In this document: positions 9,424 through 17,076 of the stretch, in pieces
Numbering within the stretch: position 1 is the first letter of the stretch
Layout: every line of letters starts with the position of its first letter
From: Mucilaginibacter sp. Bleaf8
GTDB lineage: Bacteria; Bacteroidota; Bacteroidia; Sphingobacteriales; Sphingobacteriaceae
NCBI RefSeq assembly: GCF_018390515.1
Contig: NZ_JAHBBK010000005.1
Coordinates: 124,001-188,000, forward strand
DNA length: 64,000 nucleotides
Reading direction: 5' to 3'
Program-made: the position numbers and the translations under genes
The notes under the pieces: model-generated
Told to the model about the DNA's origin: nothing
What the model saw: the letters and a program-made list of their open reading frames with translations, nothing else
Databases searched by the model: none

Positions 9424-9466
9424 AAATCCGTATTGCTGTCCTTGAGAAAGGCAACAATACGGATTT
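9424..9466. terminator. Bidirectional terminator, lipoprotein gene / uvrB
   Basis: Perfect 12-base arms (9424-9435 and 9455-9466) with A-rich and T-rich flanks lie between convergent genes that end at 9398 and 9490. It can serve both strands. Confidence 0.87.
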
Positions 9467-9489
9467 TGTAAAAGTATAATAACGCCGGT

Positions 9490-11511
9490 TTACTTTTCGC
9501 TCAACATTTTTTCGAGTGCAAACATTTCGTCTCGCAGTTTGGCGGCTTGTAAAAAGTCCATGTCTTTGGCGGCGGCCAGCATATCTTTTTTCGTGTTGTC
9601 GATAGCCTTTTTCAGGTCGGCCTTGGTCATGTACTGCACAATCGGGTCGGCGGCGATAGTAATTTCGTCACTTTCCACATAAGCGCGTTGCACACCACCT
9701 TTAAAATCAACCACCGAGGTTTGCTCAATGATAGCTTCTTTTGATTTACCTACAGTTTTTGGCACAATACCATGCTCCTCATTATAGGCAATCTGCTTTT
9801 CACGGCGACGGGTAGTTTCTTCAATAGTAACACGCATAGATTCGGTGATGGTATCAGCGTACATAATTACGCGGCCCCGGTCATTACGCGCTGCCCGGCC
9901 AATAGTTTGTATCAGCGAGCGTTCGGAACGCAAAAAGCCTTCCTTATCGGCATCCAAAATAGCCACCAGCGATACTTCGGGTAAATCCAACCCCTCACGT
10001 AGCAAGTTGATACCAATCAGCACATCAAACTCACCCAAACGCAGGCCACGTAAGATCTCCACCCGCTCCAAGGTTTTCACTTCTGAGTGAATGTAGCGGC
10101 ACTTGATGCCTAGGCGGTCCACATATTTGGCCAGTTCTTCGCTCATACGCTTGGTAAGTGTAGTTACCAGTATGCGGTCGCCTTGCTTAATGGTTTTGTC
10201 TACCTCATCGAGTAAATCATCCACCTGGTTAATCACCGGACGTATCTCAATCAACGGGTCCAGCAAGCCGGTTGGGCGTATTACCTGCTCAACCACCACA
10301 CCGCCTGATTTTTCGAGTTCAAAATCGCCGGGCGTAGCACTTACATAAACCGTTTGCGGTGCCAGCCGCTCAAACTCATCGAAATTAAGCGGCCGGTTAT
10401 CCAATGCAGCAGGCAAGCGAAAACCGTAGTCAACCAGTGATATTTTGCGGGAGCGGTCGCCACCATACATCGCACGTATTTGCGGCACGGTTACATGGCT
10501 CTCATCAATCACCATCAGGTAATCATCCGGGAAATAATCTAACAGGCAAAACGGGCGCATACCCGGTTTACGGCCATCGAAGAAACGGGAATAATTTTCG
10601 ATACCGGAGCAATAACCCAGTTCACGGATCATTTCCAGGTCGTAGTTTACCCTTTCTTCCAAACGCTTGGCCTCCAGGTAGCGCTGATCGTCTATAAACT
10701 GCTTTTTACGCATTTCCAACTCTTCCTGAATAGCCCAGATAGATTGGGTAAACCTGTCGCGTGGGGCTACATACAAATTGGCCGGGAACAAAACCATATT
10801 CGGGAACTTCTCGATGGTTTTGCCGGTTTGCGGGTCAAAGCTGCTCAGCTCTTCAATATCATCCCCATAAAAAGATATGCGGTAAGCATAATCCAGGTAA
10901 GCGGGGTAAATATCCACCGTATCGCCTTTTACCCGGAAAGTACCGCGCTTGAACTCCACCGTGGTACGGGCATACAAAATTTCAACCAGCCGGTGCAAAA
11001 AGGCGTTGCGGCTAATGCGCGTACCTACCGCAAACTTGAATACCGAATTGGCAAAATCTTCGGGGTTACCCATACCATAAATACACGAGATGGACGATAC
11101 CACAATCACATCCCGCCGGCCCGACATTAAGGCCGAAGTGGTGCGCAGACGCAGTTTCTCAATCTCGTCATTGATCTGCAAATCCTTTTCAATGTAAGTA
11201 TTGGTAGTTGGAATGAACGCCTCCGGCTGATAGTAATCGTAATACGACACAAAGTAGTTTACCGCGTTTTCCGGAAAAAACTGCTTAAACTCGCCGTACA
11301 GCTGGGCCGCCAGCGTTTTGTTGTGGCTTAGTACCAGCGTAGGGCGTTGCGTTTGCTCAATTACATTGGCCACGGTAAAAGTTTTACCTGAGCCGGTAAC
11401 CCCTAATAGTGTCTGGTACTGCTCGCCGGACATCACCCCGTCAACCAGTTGTTTTATTGCCCCCGGCTGGTCGCCGGTAGGTTTATAATGAGAATTAAGT
11501 TTAAAATCCAT
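9490..11511 (-). CDS. uvrB: Excinuclease ABC subunit B
   Basis: Damage-verification helicase of nucleotide excision repair, acting with UvrA (also in this window, at 59.5-62.3 kb) and UvrC. Start chosen at the ATG at 11511 (MDFKLNSHYKPTGDQPGAI), the conserved family start; a frame four residues longer exists. Visible are Walker A GVTGSGKT (residues 37-44), the beta-hairpin region with YYDYYQPEAF and TNTYIEKD near 90-110, a Walker B-like VIDESHVT near 330, the helicase VI motif QTIGRAARN near 540, and the C-terminal UVR domain (last ~40 residues) that contacts UvrC. Length 673 is standard. The gene stands alone. Confidence 0.97.
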   Translation of the reverse strand: MDFKLNSHYKPTGDQPGAIKQLVDGVMSGEQYQTLLGVTGSGKTFTVANVIEQTQRPTLVLSHNKTLAAQLYGEFKQFFPENAVNYFVSYYDYYQPEAFIPTTNTYIEKDLQINDEIEKLRLRTTSALMSGRRDVIVVSSISCIYGMGNPEDFANSVFKFAVGTRISRNAFLHRLVEILYARTTVEFKRGTFRVKGDTVDIYPAYLDYAYRISFYGDDIEELSSFDPQTGKTIEKFPNMVLFPANLYVAPRDRFTQSIWAIQEELEMRKKQFIDDQRYLEAKRLEERVNYDLEMIRELGYCSGIENYSRFFDGRKPGMRPFCLLDYFPDDYLMVIDESHVTVPQIRAMYGGDRSRKISLVDYGFRLPAALDNRPLNFDEFERLAPQTVYVSATPGDFELEKSGGVVVEQVIRPTGLLDPLIEIRPVINQVDDLLDEVDKTIKQGDRILVTTLTKRMSEELAKYVDRLGIKCRYIHSEVKTLERVEILRGLRLGEFDVLIGINLLREGLDLPEVSLVAILDADKEGFLRSERSLIQTIGRAARNDRGRVIMYADTITESMRVTIEETTRRREKQIAYNEEHGIVPKTVGKSKEAIIEQTSVVDFKGGVQRAYVESDEITIAADPIVQYMTKADLKKAIDNTKKDMLAAAKDMDFLQAAKLRDEMFALEKMLSEK

Positions 11512-11677
11512 ATTTGCCCCCATCCCATAAAGGGAAGTAAAGTATTTGATTAAAGATACGGAATTACACCGAATTTTAAGCTAATCATTTTAGCAATATC
11601 AAATATACCAAACGTTTATCCCTCCTAAATAGTTTCTTTATTAAGAATAGCGTTATATTTAACATATCAACATAACT

Positions 11678-11700
11678 CCCCATTATGGGGACCGGGGGGG
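11678..11700 (+). promoter_or_regulatory. Hairpin plus G7 tract before upp
   Basis: An inverted repeat CCCCAT-t-ATGGGG (11678-11690) is followed by ACC and seven G (11694-11700), ending four bases before the upp ATG. It may be a remnant of the C/G-rich repeat family or a structure controlling upp translation; the sequence alone does not decide. Confidence 0.4.
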
Positions 11701-11704
11701 AAGC

Positions 11705-12349
11705 ATGCTTTTTATTTTAAACGAAACCAACACCATTTGTAACCAGTTTTTGGCTGAGATGCGCGATGCCGACTTGCAGCAGGACCGTATGCGCTTTAGG
11801 CGCAACCAGGAACGCATTGGCGAAATACTGGCTTACGAGGTGAGCAAAAGTCTGACTTATCAACCGGTTGAGGTGCAAACACCGCTGGGTACCGCACCGT
11901 TAAATGTACCGGCAGAGCAACCTGTTTTGGGTACGATACTCCGCGCCGGTTTGCCTATGCATCAAGGGTTCATGAACATTTTTGACCAATCGGCATCGGC
12001 CTTTATTACGGCTTACCGTAAAGTGCACAAGAGCGGCAACTTTGTGATCCAGATTGAGCATATATCGTCGCCAAGTTTAGATGACAAAACTTTTATTTTG
12101 TGCGATACCATGCTGGCCACCGGGCAGAGCATTGTAGAAGTTTGCAAAGAACTGATGGGACAATACAAGATCAAAGCATTGCACATTGCTTCTATAATTG
12201 CAAGTACAGAAGGTGTGGAGCATGTACGCGCCCATTTGCCCATGGCCAATTTATGGATTGGCGCGGTTGACGAAGAGATGACCACCAAATCGTACATTGT
12301 ACCCGGCCTGGGCGATGCGGGCGACTTATCGTTCGGTGAAAAGCTATAA
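11705..12349 (+). CDS. upp: Uracil phosphoribosyltransferase
   Basis: Pyrimidine salvage: uracil plus PRPP gives UMP and pyrophosphate. The 214-residue length fits. The PRPP-binding loop is CDTMLATGQS (residues 133-142). The uracil-binding C-terminal signature YIVPGLGDAGDLSFG is intact, as is the N-terminal RRNQERIGEILAYEVS region. The ATG at 11705 is preceded by a G-rich tract that could act as a ribosome binding site. A YjjG-type pyrimidine nucleotidase follows on the same strand, consistent with a pyrimidine theme. Confidence 0.95.
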   Translation: MLFILNETNTICNQFLAEMRDADLQQDRMRFRRNQERIGEILAYEVSKSLTYQPVEVQTPLGTAPLNVPAEQPVLGTILRAGLPMHQGFMNIFDQSASAFITAYRKVHKSGNFVIQIEHISSPSLDDKTFILCDTMLATGQSIVEVCKELMGQYKIKALHIASIIASTEGVEHVRAHLPMANLWIGAVDEEMTTKSYIVPGLGDAGDLSFGEKL

Positions 12350-12532
12350 GATATTTCGGCTCTCTGCCATGCATTTAGAGTGACAACGAAAATCTTATAT
12401 GTCATGCGGTAATTGCCCGTTTAAGACCTCTCACTATCGGTGGGGATGACAGCTGCAATTTGTTGCGGGTAAATTTTGCGATATCACCAACATATTTACC
12501 AATTTTGCCGACCGACAGTACAACGCCAGAAC

Positions 12533-13228
12533 ATGAAAAAATACACACACCTCTTCTTTGACCTGGATCATACCATTTGGGATTTTGATAAAAATGCAGA
12601 GGAGGCCCTACACGAATTATACGAACTGCATAACCTGCAGGCTTTAGGCGTAGCATCGGCCGTTGCCTTTATTGAAACCTACACGCGCAACAATCACCAG
12701 CTTTGGGCCGAGTATCATTTAGGTAAAATCACAAAGGACACCCTACGTCACCTGCGTTTCAATAAAACCTTTACCGATCTGGGTATGCAGCCCGAAGCGA
12801 TACCTGCGGGGTTTGAGGATGCCTATGTACAGCTATGCCCTACCAAAACCAATCTTTTTCCGCACGCACACGAAACGTTGAGCTACCTGCAGGCTAAATA
12901 CACCTTGCACCTCATCTCAAACGGCTTTCAGGAGTCAACCAAAACCAAAATTGCCGGTACCGACTTGGCTAAATATTTTGATAACATCATTATATCGGAA
13001 GAGGTGGGCGTAAATAAACCACATCCCAATATTTTTAAGCATGCGCTGGAACTGGCCGGAGCTGTAAAGGAGGAAAGCCTGATGATAGGCGACAGCCTGG
13101 AAGCCGATATATATGGTGCCTTAAACTTTGGTATGGACGCCATCTACTTTAATCCGCTGAATCTCACTAAGCCGGATGATGTGCCGGTGCAGATACACAG
13201 TTTGGATGAGTTAACCCGGATACTATAA
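12533..13228 (+). CDS. YjjG-type noncanonical pyrimidine nucleotidase (HAD)
   Basis: A HAD-superfamily phosphatase, probably dephosphorylating (noncanonical) pyrimidine nucleoside monophosphates. Starting at the ATG at 12533, the protein is 231 residues and begins MKKYTHLFFDLDHTIWDFD. Asp10 is the nucleophile and Asp12 the general acid. Later motifs are LISNGF (motif II), the NKPHPNIF lysine (motif III) and MIGDSLEADIYGA (motif IV). The cap is the helical C1 type. These fit the YjjG family (TIGR02254). A frame extending 19 residues upstream lacks conservation. It follows upp with a 183-base gap. Confidence 0.87.
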   Translation: MKKYTHLFFDLDHTIWDFDKNAEEALHELYELHNLQALGVASAVAFIETYTRNNHQLWAEYHLGKITKDTLRHLRFNKTFTDLGMQPEAIPAGFEDAYVQLCPTKTNLFPHAHETLSYLQAKYTLHLISNGFQESTKTKIAGTDLAKYFDNIIISEEVGVNKPHPNIFKHALELAGAVKEESLMIGDSLEADIYGALNFGMDAIYFNPLNLTKPDDVPVQIHSLDELTRIL

Positions 13229-13295
13229 CATAATAAATAGCCGGATAATTGAGTTCTAATCAATATTTAATAGTTACAGGCTTTGAAATAAAAGA

Positions 13296-13826
13296 ATGGA
13301 AAAAAGAATAGCCGCCGAGCACAAGGCCATCAATGCCGCGCTGGATATTTACCGCGAACGGCTGGAAAATATATCCGAAGAGCGGTTCACCGAAACGCCA
13401 CCGGGCGGCGGGTGGTCTTACGCGGAGGTGTATTCACATATTTTACAGGCCAACCTGGGCTCGTCCATAGCGGCCGAAAAATGTTGCAATAAAACAGCAA
13501 CCAGTACCGACAAAGGGTTGAACTGGAAAGGCCGACTGGTTTTTCTGCTGGGGCAAATTACACCAGGCAGGCATCAAGCGCCGCCTCAGGCCGCAGCTTT
13601 AGCCAAAAAGATATCCAAAGAAGAAGCCCGCAACCTGATTGTTCGTTTACGCAAACGGGTAGACGAGCTGGCACCACAAATTTGCAAAGCATCGGCCGAT
13701 TATAAGGTTAACCACCCCGGTTTGGGCATGCTCAACGCCGTGCAATGGCTTAAGTTTATACGCATGCATACCGTACACCATTTAAAGCAGCTGGACAGGA
13801 TAGAAAAAAGTTTTCCACAACAGTAA
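13296..13826 (+). CDS. DinB-fold (DinB_2) protein
   Basis: A 176-residue four-helix-bundle protein of the DinB/YfiT superfamily, often metal- or thiol-cofactor-dependent transferases; specific activity unknown. The conserved pattern is present: GGGWSYAEVYSHILQAN, with a histidine near 47, and a C-terminal RMHTVHHLKQLDRI, with the metal-ligand histidines near 160-164. No signal peptide. It stands 67 bases after the nucleotidase on the same strand. Confidence 0.8.
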   Translation: MEKRIAAEHKAINAALDIYRERLENISEERFTETPPGGGWSYAEVYSHILQANLGSSIAAEKCCNKTATSTDKGLNWKGRLVFLLGQITPGRHQAPPQAAALAKKISKEEARNLIVRLRKRVDELAPQICKASADYKVNHPGLGMLNAVQWLKFIRMHTVHHLKQLDRIEKSFPQQ

Positions 13827-13895
13827 CTATTTGATATTTAATGCAGTCTTAACGTTAAAATAATTTTTAACCGCGACTTTTATCCAGTTATTAAA

Positions 13896-14006
13896 ATGAA
13901 TATCGAGTTCCCATACCTGATCGTTACTGCATTGCTTTTGCTGCTGTGGGCCTTTTACGTTAGCCCGTATGAGTTGAGTGTGCTGGAAGACGAGGATGAT
14001 GATTGA
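13896..14006 (+). CDS. Candidate 36-residue single-pass membrane microprotein
   Basis: A short frame from ATG 13896 to TGA 14004-14006 encodes MNIEFPYLIVTALLLL, continuing LWAFYVSPYELSVLEDEDDD: an uninterrupted hydrophobic helix of about 17 residues ending in a strongly acidic tail. That composition is unlikely for random translation, and it fills an otherwise empty gap between the DinB and LpxH-type genes. No family is recognised. Conservation in relatives would decide. Confidence 0.5.
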   Translation: MNIEFPYLIVTALLLLLWAFYVSPYELSVLEDEDDD

Positions 14007-14097
14007 TCTCCGAAGATTTATTCATCACCAAGCTTTGTATTTATTTTGAACAAGCCAAAGGCTTGTAATAACACCCTTATTGTTTATAAGCTGGTAA

Positions 14098-14952
14098 ATG
14101 GCAAAGCGTGATATTGACATCGTTGTAATTTCGGACGTGCACCTGGGCACGTATGGCTGCCACGCCGCCGAACTGCTGCGATACTTAAAAAGCATTCGCC
14201 CCAAAATTGTTATTCTTAACGGCGATATTATCGATATCTGGCAGTTCAGTAAATCGTACTGGCCCGAATCGCACATGAAAGTAGTGCGCCGTATCCTCAA
14301 ATTTGTAACCGATGGCATACCGGTTTATTACCTTACCGGTAACCACGATGAAATGCTGCGCAAGTTTGCCGATTTTAACTTGGGCAAGTTTCAGCTACTC
14401 AACAAGTTATTATTAGAGATTGACGGTAAAAAAGCCTGGATTTTTCATGGCGACGTGTTCGACGTAACCATGCAGCACTCCAAATGGCTGGCCAAGCTGG
14501 GCGCAGTTGGCTATGACACCCTCATTGTAATTAACAGCCTGGTAAACTGGTGCCTTACGGCGATGGGCCGCCAAAAGATGAGCTTTTCGCAAAAAATAAA
14601 GGGCAGGGTAAAAGAAGCCGTTAAGTTCATCAACCATTTTGAGCAAACGGCTGCCGACCTGGCCATAGATAAAAAGTATGATTACGTGGTATGCGGGCAC
14701 ATCCATCATGCCGAGATCCGGGAAATCCAATCAACCGAGCAGCAAGGCTCCGTACTGTACCTCAACTCGGGCGACTGGGTAGAGAGCCTCACCGCCCTGG
14801 AATACGCGAACGGCAACTGGACCATATTTAAATACCGACCCGAAGACTTTGCCGCCGTTGAATCCGACGAAGAAGACCACAACGACACCGAAGACCTGAA
14901 CGCCAAACTGGACGTGAAAAATTTGTTGGAACGATTCAAGATCGGCGAGTAA
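14098..14952 (+). CDS. UDP-2,3-diacylglucosamine diphosphatase-like metallophosphoesterase
   Basis: A calcineurin-like phosphoesterase most similar in layout to LpxH/LpxH2, which convert UDP-2,3-diacylglucosamine to lipid X in lipid A synthesis. The di-metal motifs are complete: D13-x-H15 (DVHLG), GD42-43 (GDIID), GNHD81-84, HGD117-119 and GHIHH200-204. Length 284 is somewhat longer than E. coli LpxH because of an acidic C-terminal tail (DEEDHNDTEDLN). No signal peptide, so it should act on the cytoplasmic face of the inner membrane. Substrate assignment is by family; other phosphoesterase substrates are possible. Confidence 0.82.
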   Translation: MAKRDIDIVVISDVHLGTYGCHAAELLRYLKSIRPKIVILNGDIIDIWQFSKSYWPESHMKVVRRILKFVTDGIPVYYLTGNHDEMLRKFADFNLGKFQLLNKLLLEIDGKKAWIFHGDVFDVTMQHSKWLAKLGAVGYDTLIVINSLVNWCLTAMGRQKMSFSQKIKGRVKEAVKFINHFEQTAADLAIDKKYDYVVCGHIHHAEIREIQSTEQQGSVLYLNSGDWVESLTALEYANGNWTIFKYRPEDFAAVESDEEDHNDTEDLNAKLDVKNLLERFKIGE

Positions 14953-14992
14953 TCAGAGCCAAGAACTAAGAATAAAACATTACATGCCCGGC

Positions 14993-15745
14993 TTAATCAT
15001 TGGTACGGCGGTGCAGCAGCCAGTACCAGCCTAAATTAAATGCAATTATGCCGTGATTGAATAAGGTTGGCACTAAGCCGTAATGCCGTTTCATAATATC
15101 AAACCGTTCCAGTAAACTTTGCCGGTGTTTCTTTTTCGACATACCCCCTACCAGGTATTTGCCCACATACTGATTTACATTCACAATTTTACGGGCCTTT
15201 TTAGCGGCGGTAATTACCCAGTCAATATCCGCACTGAGTTGATATTGCAGATTATAGGGCTGCGCCAGCGAACGCCGCACGTAAATAGCCTGATGGCTAA
15301 TACTCATACCAAACTTAAATCCGCGCCAGGTAAATTGCCGGGGTGCTTTGTGGCGGCGGCGGCCTAAGCTGTTGCCGGCATCATCTATCATCTCGGTTTC
15401 ACCGTAGTAGATATCGGCATCATCATCGGCAGCAAACACGCGGGCAACGGTATCGGGCGCATAAATTTCATCGCCGGAATTCATGAACAGCACATAATCG
15501 CCGGTGGCCATGGCCAAACCTTTGTTCATAGCATCATAAATACCTTTATCTTTTTCGCTGACCAGCTTTGCAACCTTGCTCTCATACTTACGGATCACCT
15601 CCAGCGTGCCATCAGTAGATGCGCCATCTACTACAATATATTCAATATTGCTATAAGTTTGATTGATAACCGACAACATGGTACGCTCCATATCACGCAC
15701 GTTGTTATATACAATGGTAATTACGCTCAGTTTGGGGTTAAACAC
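14993..15745 (-). CDS. Glycosyltransferase family 2
   Basis: Inverting GT-A glycosyltransferase. The core NPKLSVITIVYNN is followed by VDGASTDGT (nucleotide binding) and by a DxD-like SGDE near residue 95 of the start used here; a W-rich acceptor segment (RQFTWRGF) comes later. I use the GTG at 15745, directly after a purine-rich AGGGAGG and overlapping the upstream GT4 gene by eight bases. A longer ATG frame to 15823 exists but would overlap the GT4 gene by 86 bases and adds an unconserved, cysteine-containing N-terminus. A GTG at 15751 is also possible. Probably translationally coupled to the GT4 gene in surface polysaccharide synthesis. Confidence 0.85.
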   Translation of the reverse strand: MFNPKLSVITIVYNNVRDMERTMLSVINQTYSNIEYIVVDGASTDGTLEVIRKYESKVAKLVSEKDKGIYDAMNKGLAMATGDYVLFMNSGDEIYAPDTVARVFAADDDADIYYGETEMIDDAGNSLGRRRHKAPRQFTWRGFKFGMSISHQAIYVRRSLAQPYNLQYQLSADIDWVITAAKKARKIVNVNQYVGKYLVGGMSKKKHRQSLLERFDIMKRHYGLVPTLFNHGIIAFNLGWYWLLHRRTND

Positions 15746-17030
15746 CGGCACCTCCCTCTGTTGCCTTGTCCAACAACTGGCGGTAAACCTGCAAATGCTG
15801 CTGGGCAATGCGCTGTTCAGCAAAATGCGTCATCACCGTTTCGCGGGCTTGGGTCTGCACTTCGGGTTGGTTAGGGTGATTCAGTATCCACTCCATACCA
15901 TCGGTAAAACTTTTGGCTGATTTATATTCGGCCAGGTAGCCATTCTGCTCGTGCTTTACCATGTCGGGTATCCCCCCGGTAGTAAAAGCTACTACAGGCG
16001 TACCGCAGGCCAGGCTTTCCATCACCGTATAAGGCAAATTATCTTCTAACGAGGGGATCAGAAAAGCATCGGCCGCCGCGTAGCAGCGGGCCAGCATCTC
16101 GTCATTATTTATGGTACCTAAAAAGGTGGTTTTAAAAGGAAAATCGGGCACATTTTTGGCGTCGCGGTTACCGAATACTACTAATTCTACATTGGCTGCA
16201 TTGGTACCCAGGCGCTCCTTCAACAAATCCAGACTTTCCATTAAGTAGCTGGTACCTTTATGCAAATCCTTGCGCGATGGCATGAAGCCAGTTAAAAAGA
16301 TGAATTTATCTTCAGGTAAGCCTAAAGCCTTTTTAGCTTCTGTTTTAGGCTGCGGTTTAAACACTTCTGTTTCCAAAGTATTGGGTATCTGCAGTACCGG
16401 CTTGTCTTTCATCAAACTGCTTAGCAAAACAGAATTCAGCATCCAGCTACTGGGTGCCACTACGGTAAACTTCAATTGCTGATAAGCATCATTTTTCTGC
16501 TTCCATATCTGGTTAGAAGCATCTTCGGCATCTGGCTTTTTAAGCAAAGGGCAGTGGCCGCATTGTCGCTGGTAATGATCGCACGTATAACGCACATGGC
16601 AGCCGCCGGTAAAGGCATTACTGTCATGAAATGTCCAAACAATAGGCTTGTTCAGTTGAGCCAGCTCGCCCAGGTGCGAGGGGTTCAAAAAGCTGTGATT
16701 GACCCAATGCAGATGAATCACATCAGCCGCCTGCACATCAGGATGGTTAACCACCGAACGCCCAAACCACGTGAAAGAAAAAGGCGTGCGCTTAAGCGGC
16801 TTTAACAACCGCTTGGCCAGTATACGTTCAATCACAATAGTAGCAGCCGCATAAGCCTTTTGCAGCACGGTGTTATTAAAGGTTTCTATAGCCGGATTTT
16901 TACCGAACTTATAGTGCACAATCACCTTAGAATTAATATTTTCGGCAAGCAATGCCTTGTTAAGCCGCAGGCAGGCCCTTCCCGCTCCGCCGTTGCCATC
17001 ATAGGTATTCAAATGCACTACTTTCAGCAT
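15738..17030 (-). CDS. Glycosyltransferase family 4 (WcaC-like)
   Basis: Retaining GT-B glycosyltransferase of 430 residues. The N-terminus MLKVVHLNTYDGNGGAGRA carries the glycine-rich acceptor loop. Near residue 150 lies a cysteine cluster (CHVRYTCDHYQRQCGHCP) seen in the WcaC-like subgroup, possibly structural or metal-binding. The donor domain has the E-x7-E motif PYTVMESLACGTPVVAF followed by GGIPDMV near residue 370. It is first in a two-gene unit with the GT2 gene and lies back to back, 46 bases away, from the tricorn-like protease gene. The sugar donor is unknown. Confidence 0.88.
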   Translation of the reverse strand: MLKVVHLNTYDGNGGAGRACLRLNKALLAENINSKVIVHYKFGKNPAIETFNNTVLQKAYAAATIVIERILAKRLLKPLKRTPFSFTWFGRSVVNHPDVQAADVIHLHWVNHSFLNPSHLGELAQLNKPIVWTFHDSNAFTGGCHVRYTCDHYQRQCGHCPLLKKPDAEDASNQIWKQKNDAYQQLKFTVVAPSSWMLNSVLLSSLMKDKPVLQIPNTLETEVFKPQPKTEAKKALGLPEDKFIFLTGFMPSRKDLHKGTSYLMESLDLLKERLGTNAANVELVVFGNRDAKNVPDFPFKTTFLGTINNDEMLARCYAAADAFLIPSLEDNLPYTVMESLACGTPVVAFTTGGIPDMVKHEQNGYLAEYKSAKSFTDGMEWILNHPNQPEVQTQARETVMTHFAEQRIAQQHLQVYRQLLDKATEGGAGV

Positions 17031-17034
17031 GGTT

Positions 17035-17042
17035 CAAAAATA
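17035..17042 (-). promoter_or_regulatory. Candidate -7 element at the GT4 start codon
   Basis: The minus strand reads TATTTTTG, ending four bases before the ATG at 17030. This matches the geometry seen at purQ and yicC. Confidence 0.4.
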
Positions 17043-17076
17043 CACTTATCCAAACAGAATTGACTAAACCCATAAC

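Noticed and set aside
12390..12450. A stretch between upp and the nucleotidase gene with TGTCAT and ATGACA at its ends, resembling a palindromic repeat.
   Set aside because: The internal pairing is poor and no second copy is visible here; at most a decayed repeat.
14098..14952. The phosphoesterase as the missing PdeM partner of the ligase set.
   Set aside because: The motifs and length fit LpxH-type enzymes, it is 18 kb from the ligase, and it lacks the compact PdeM layout.
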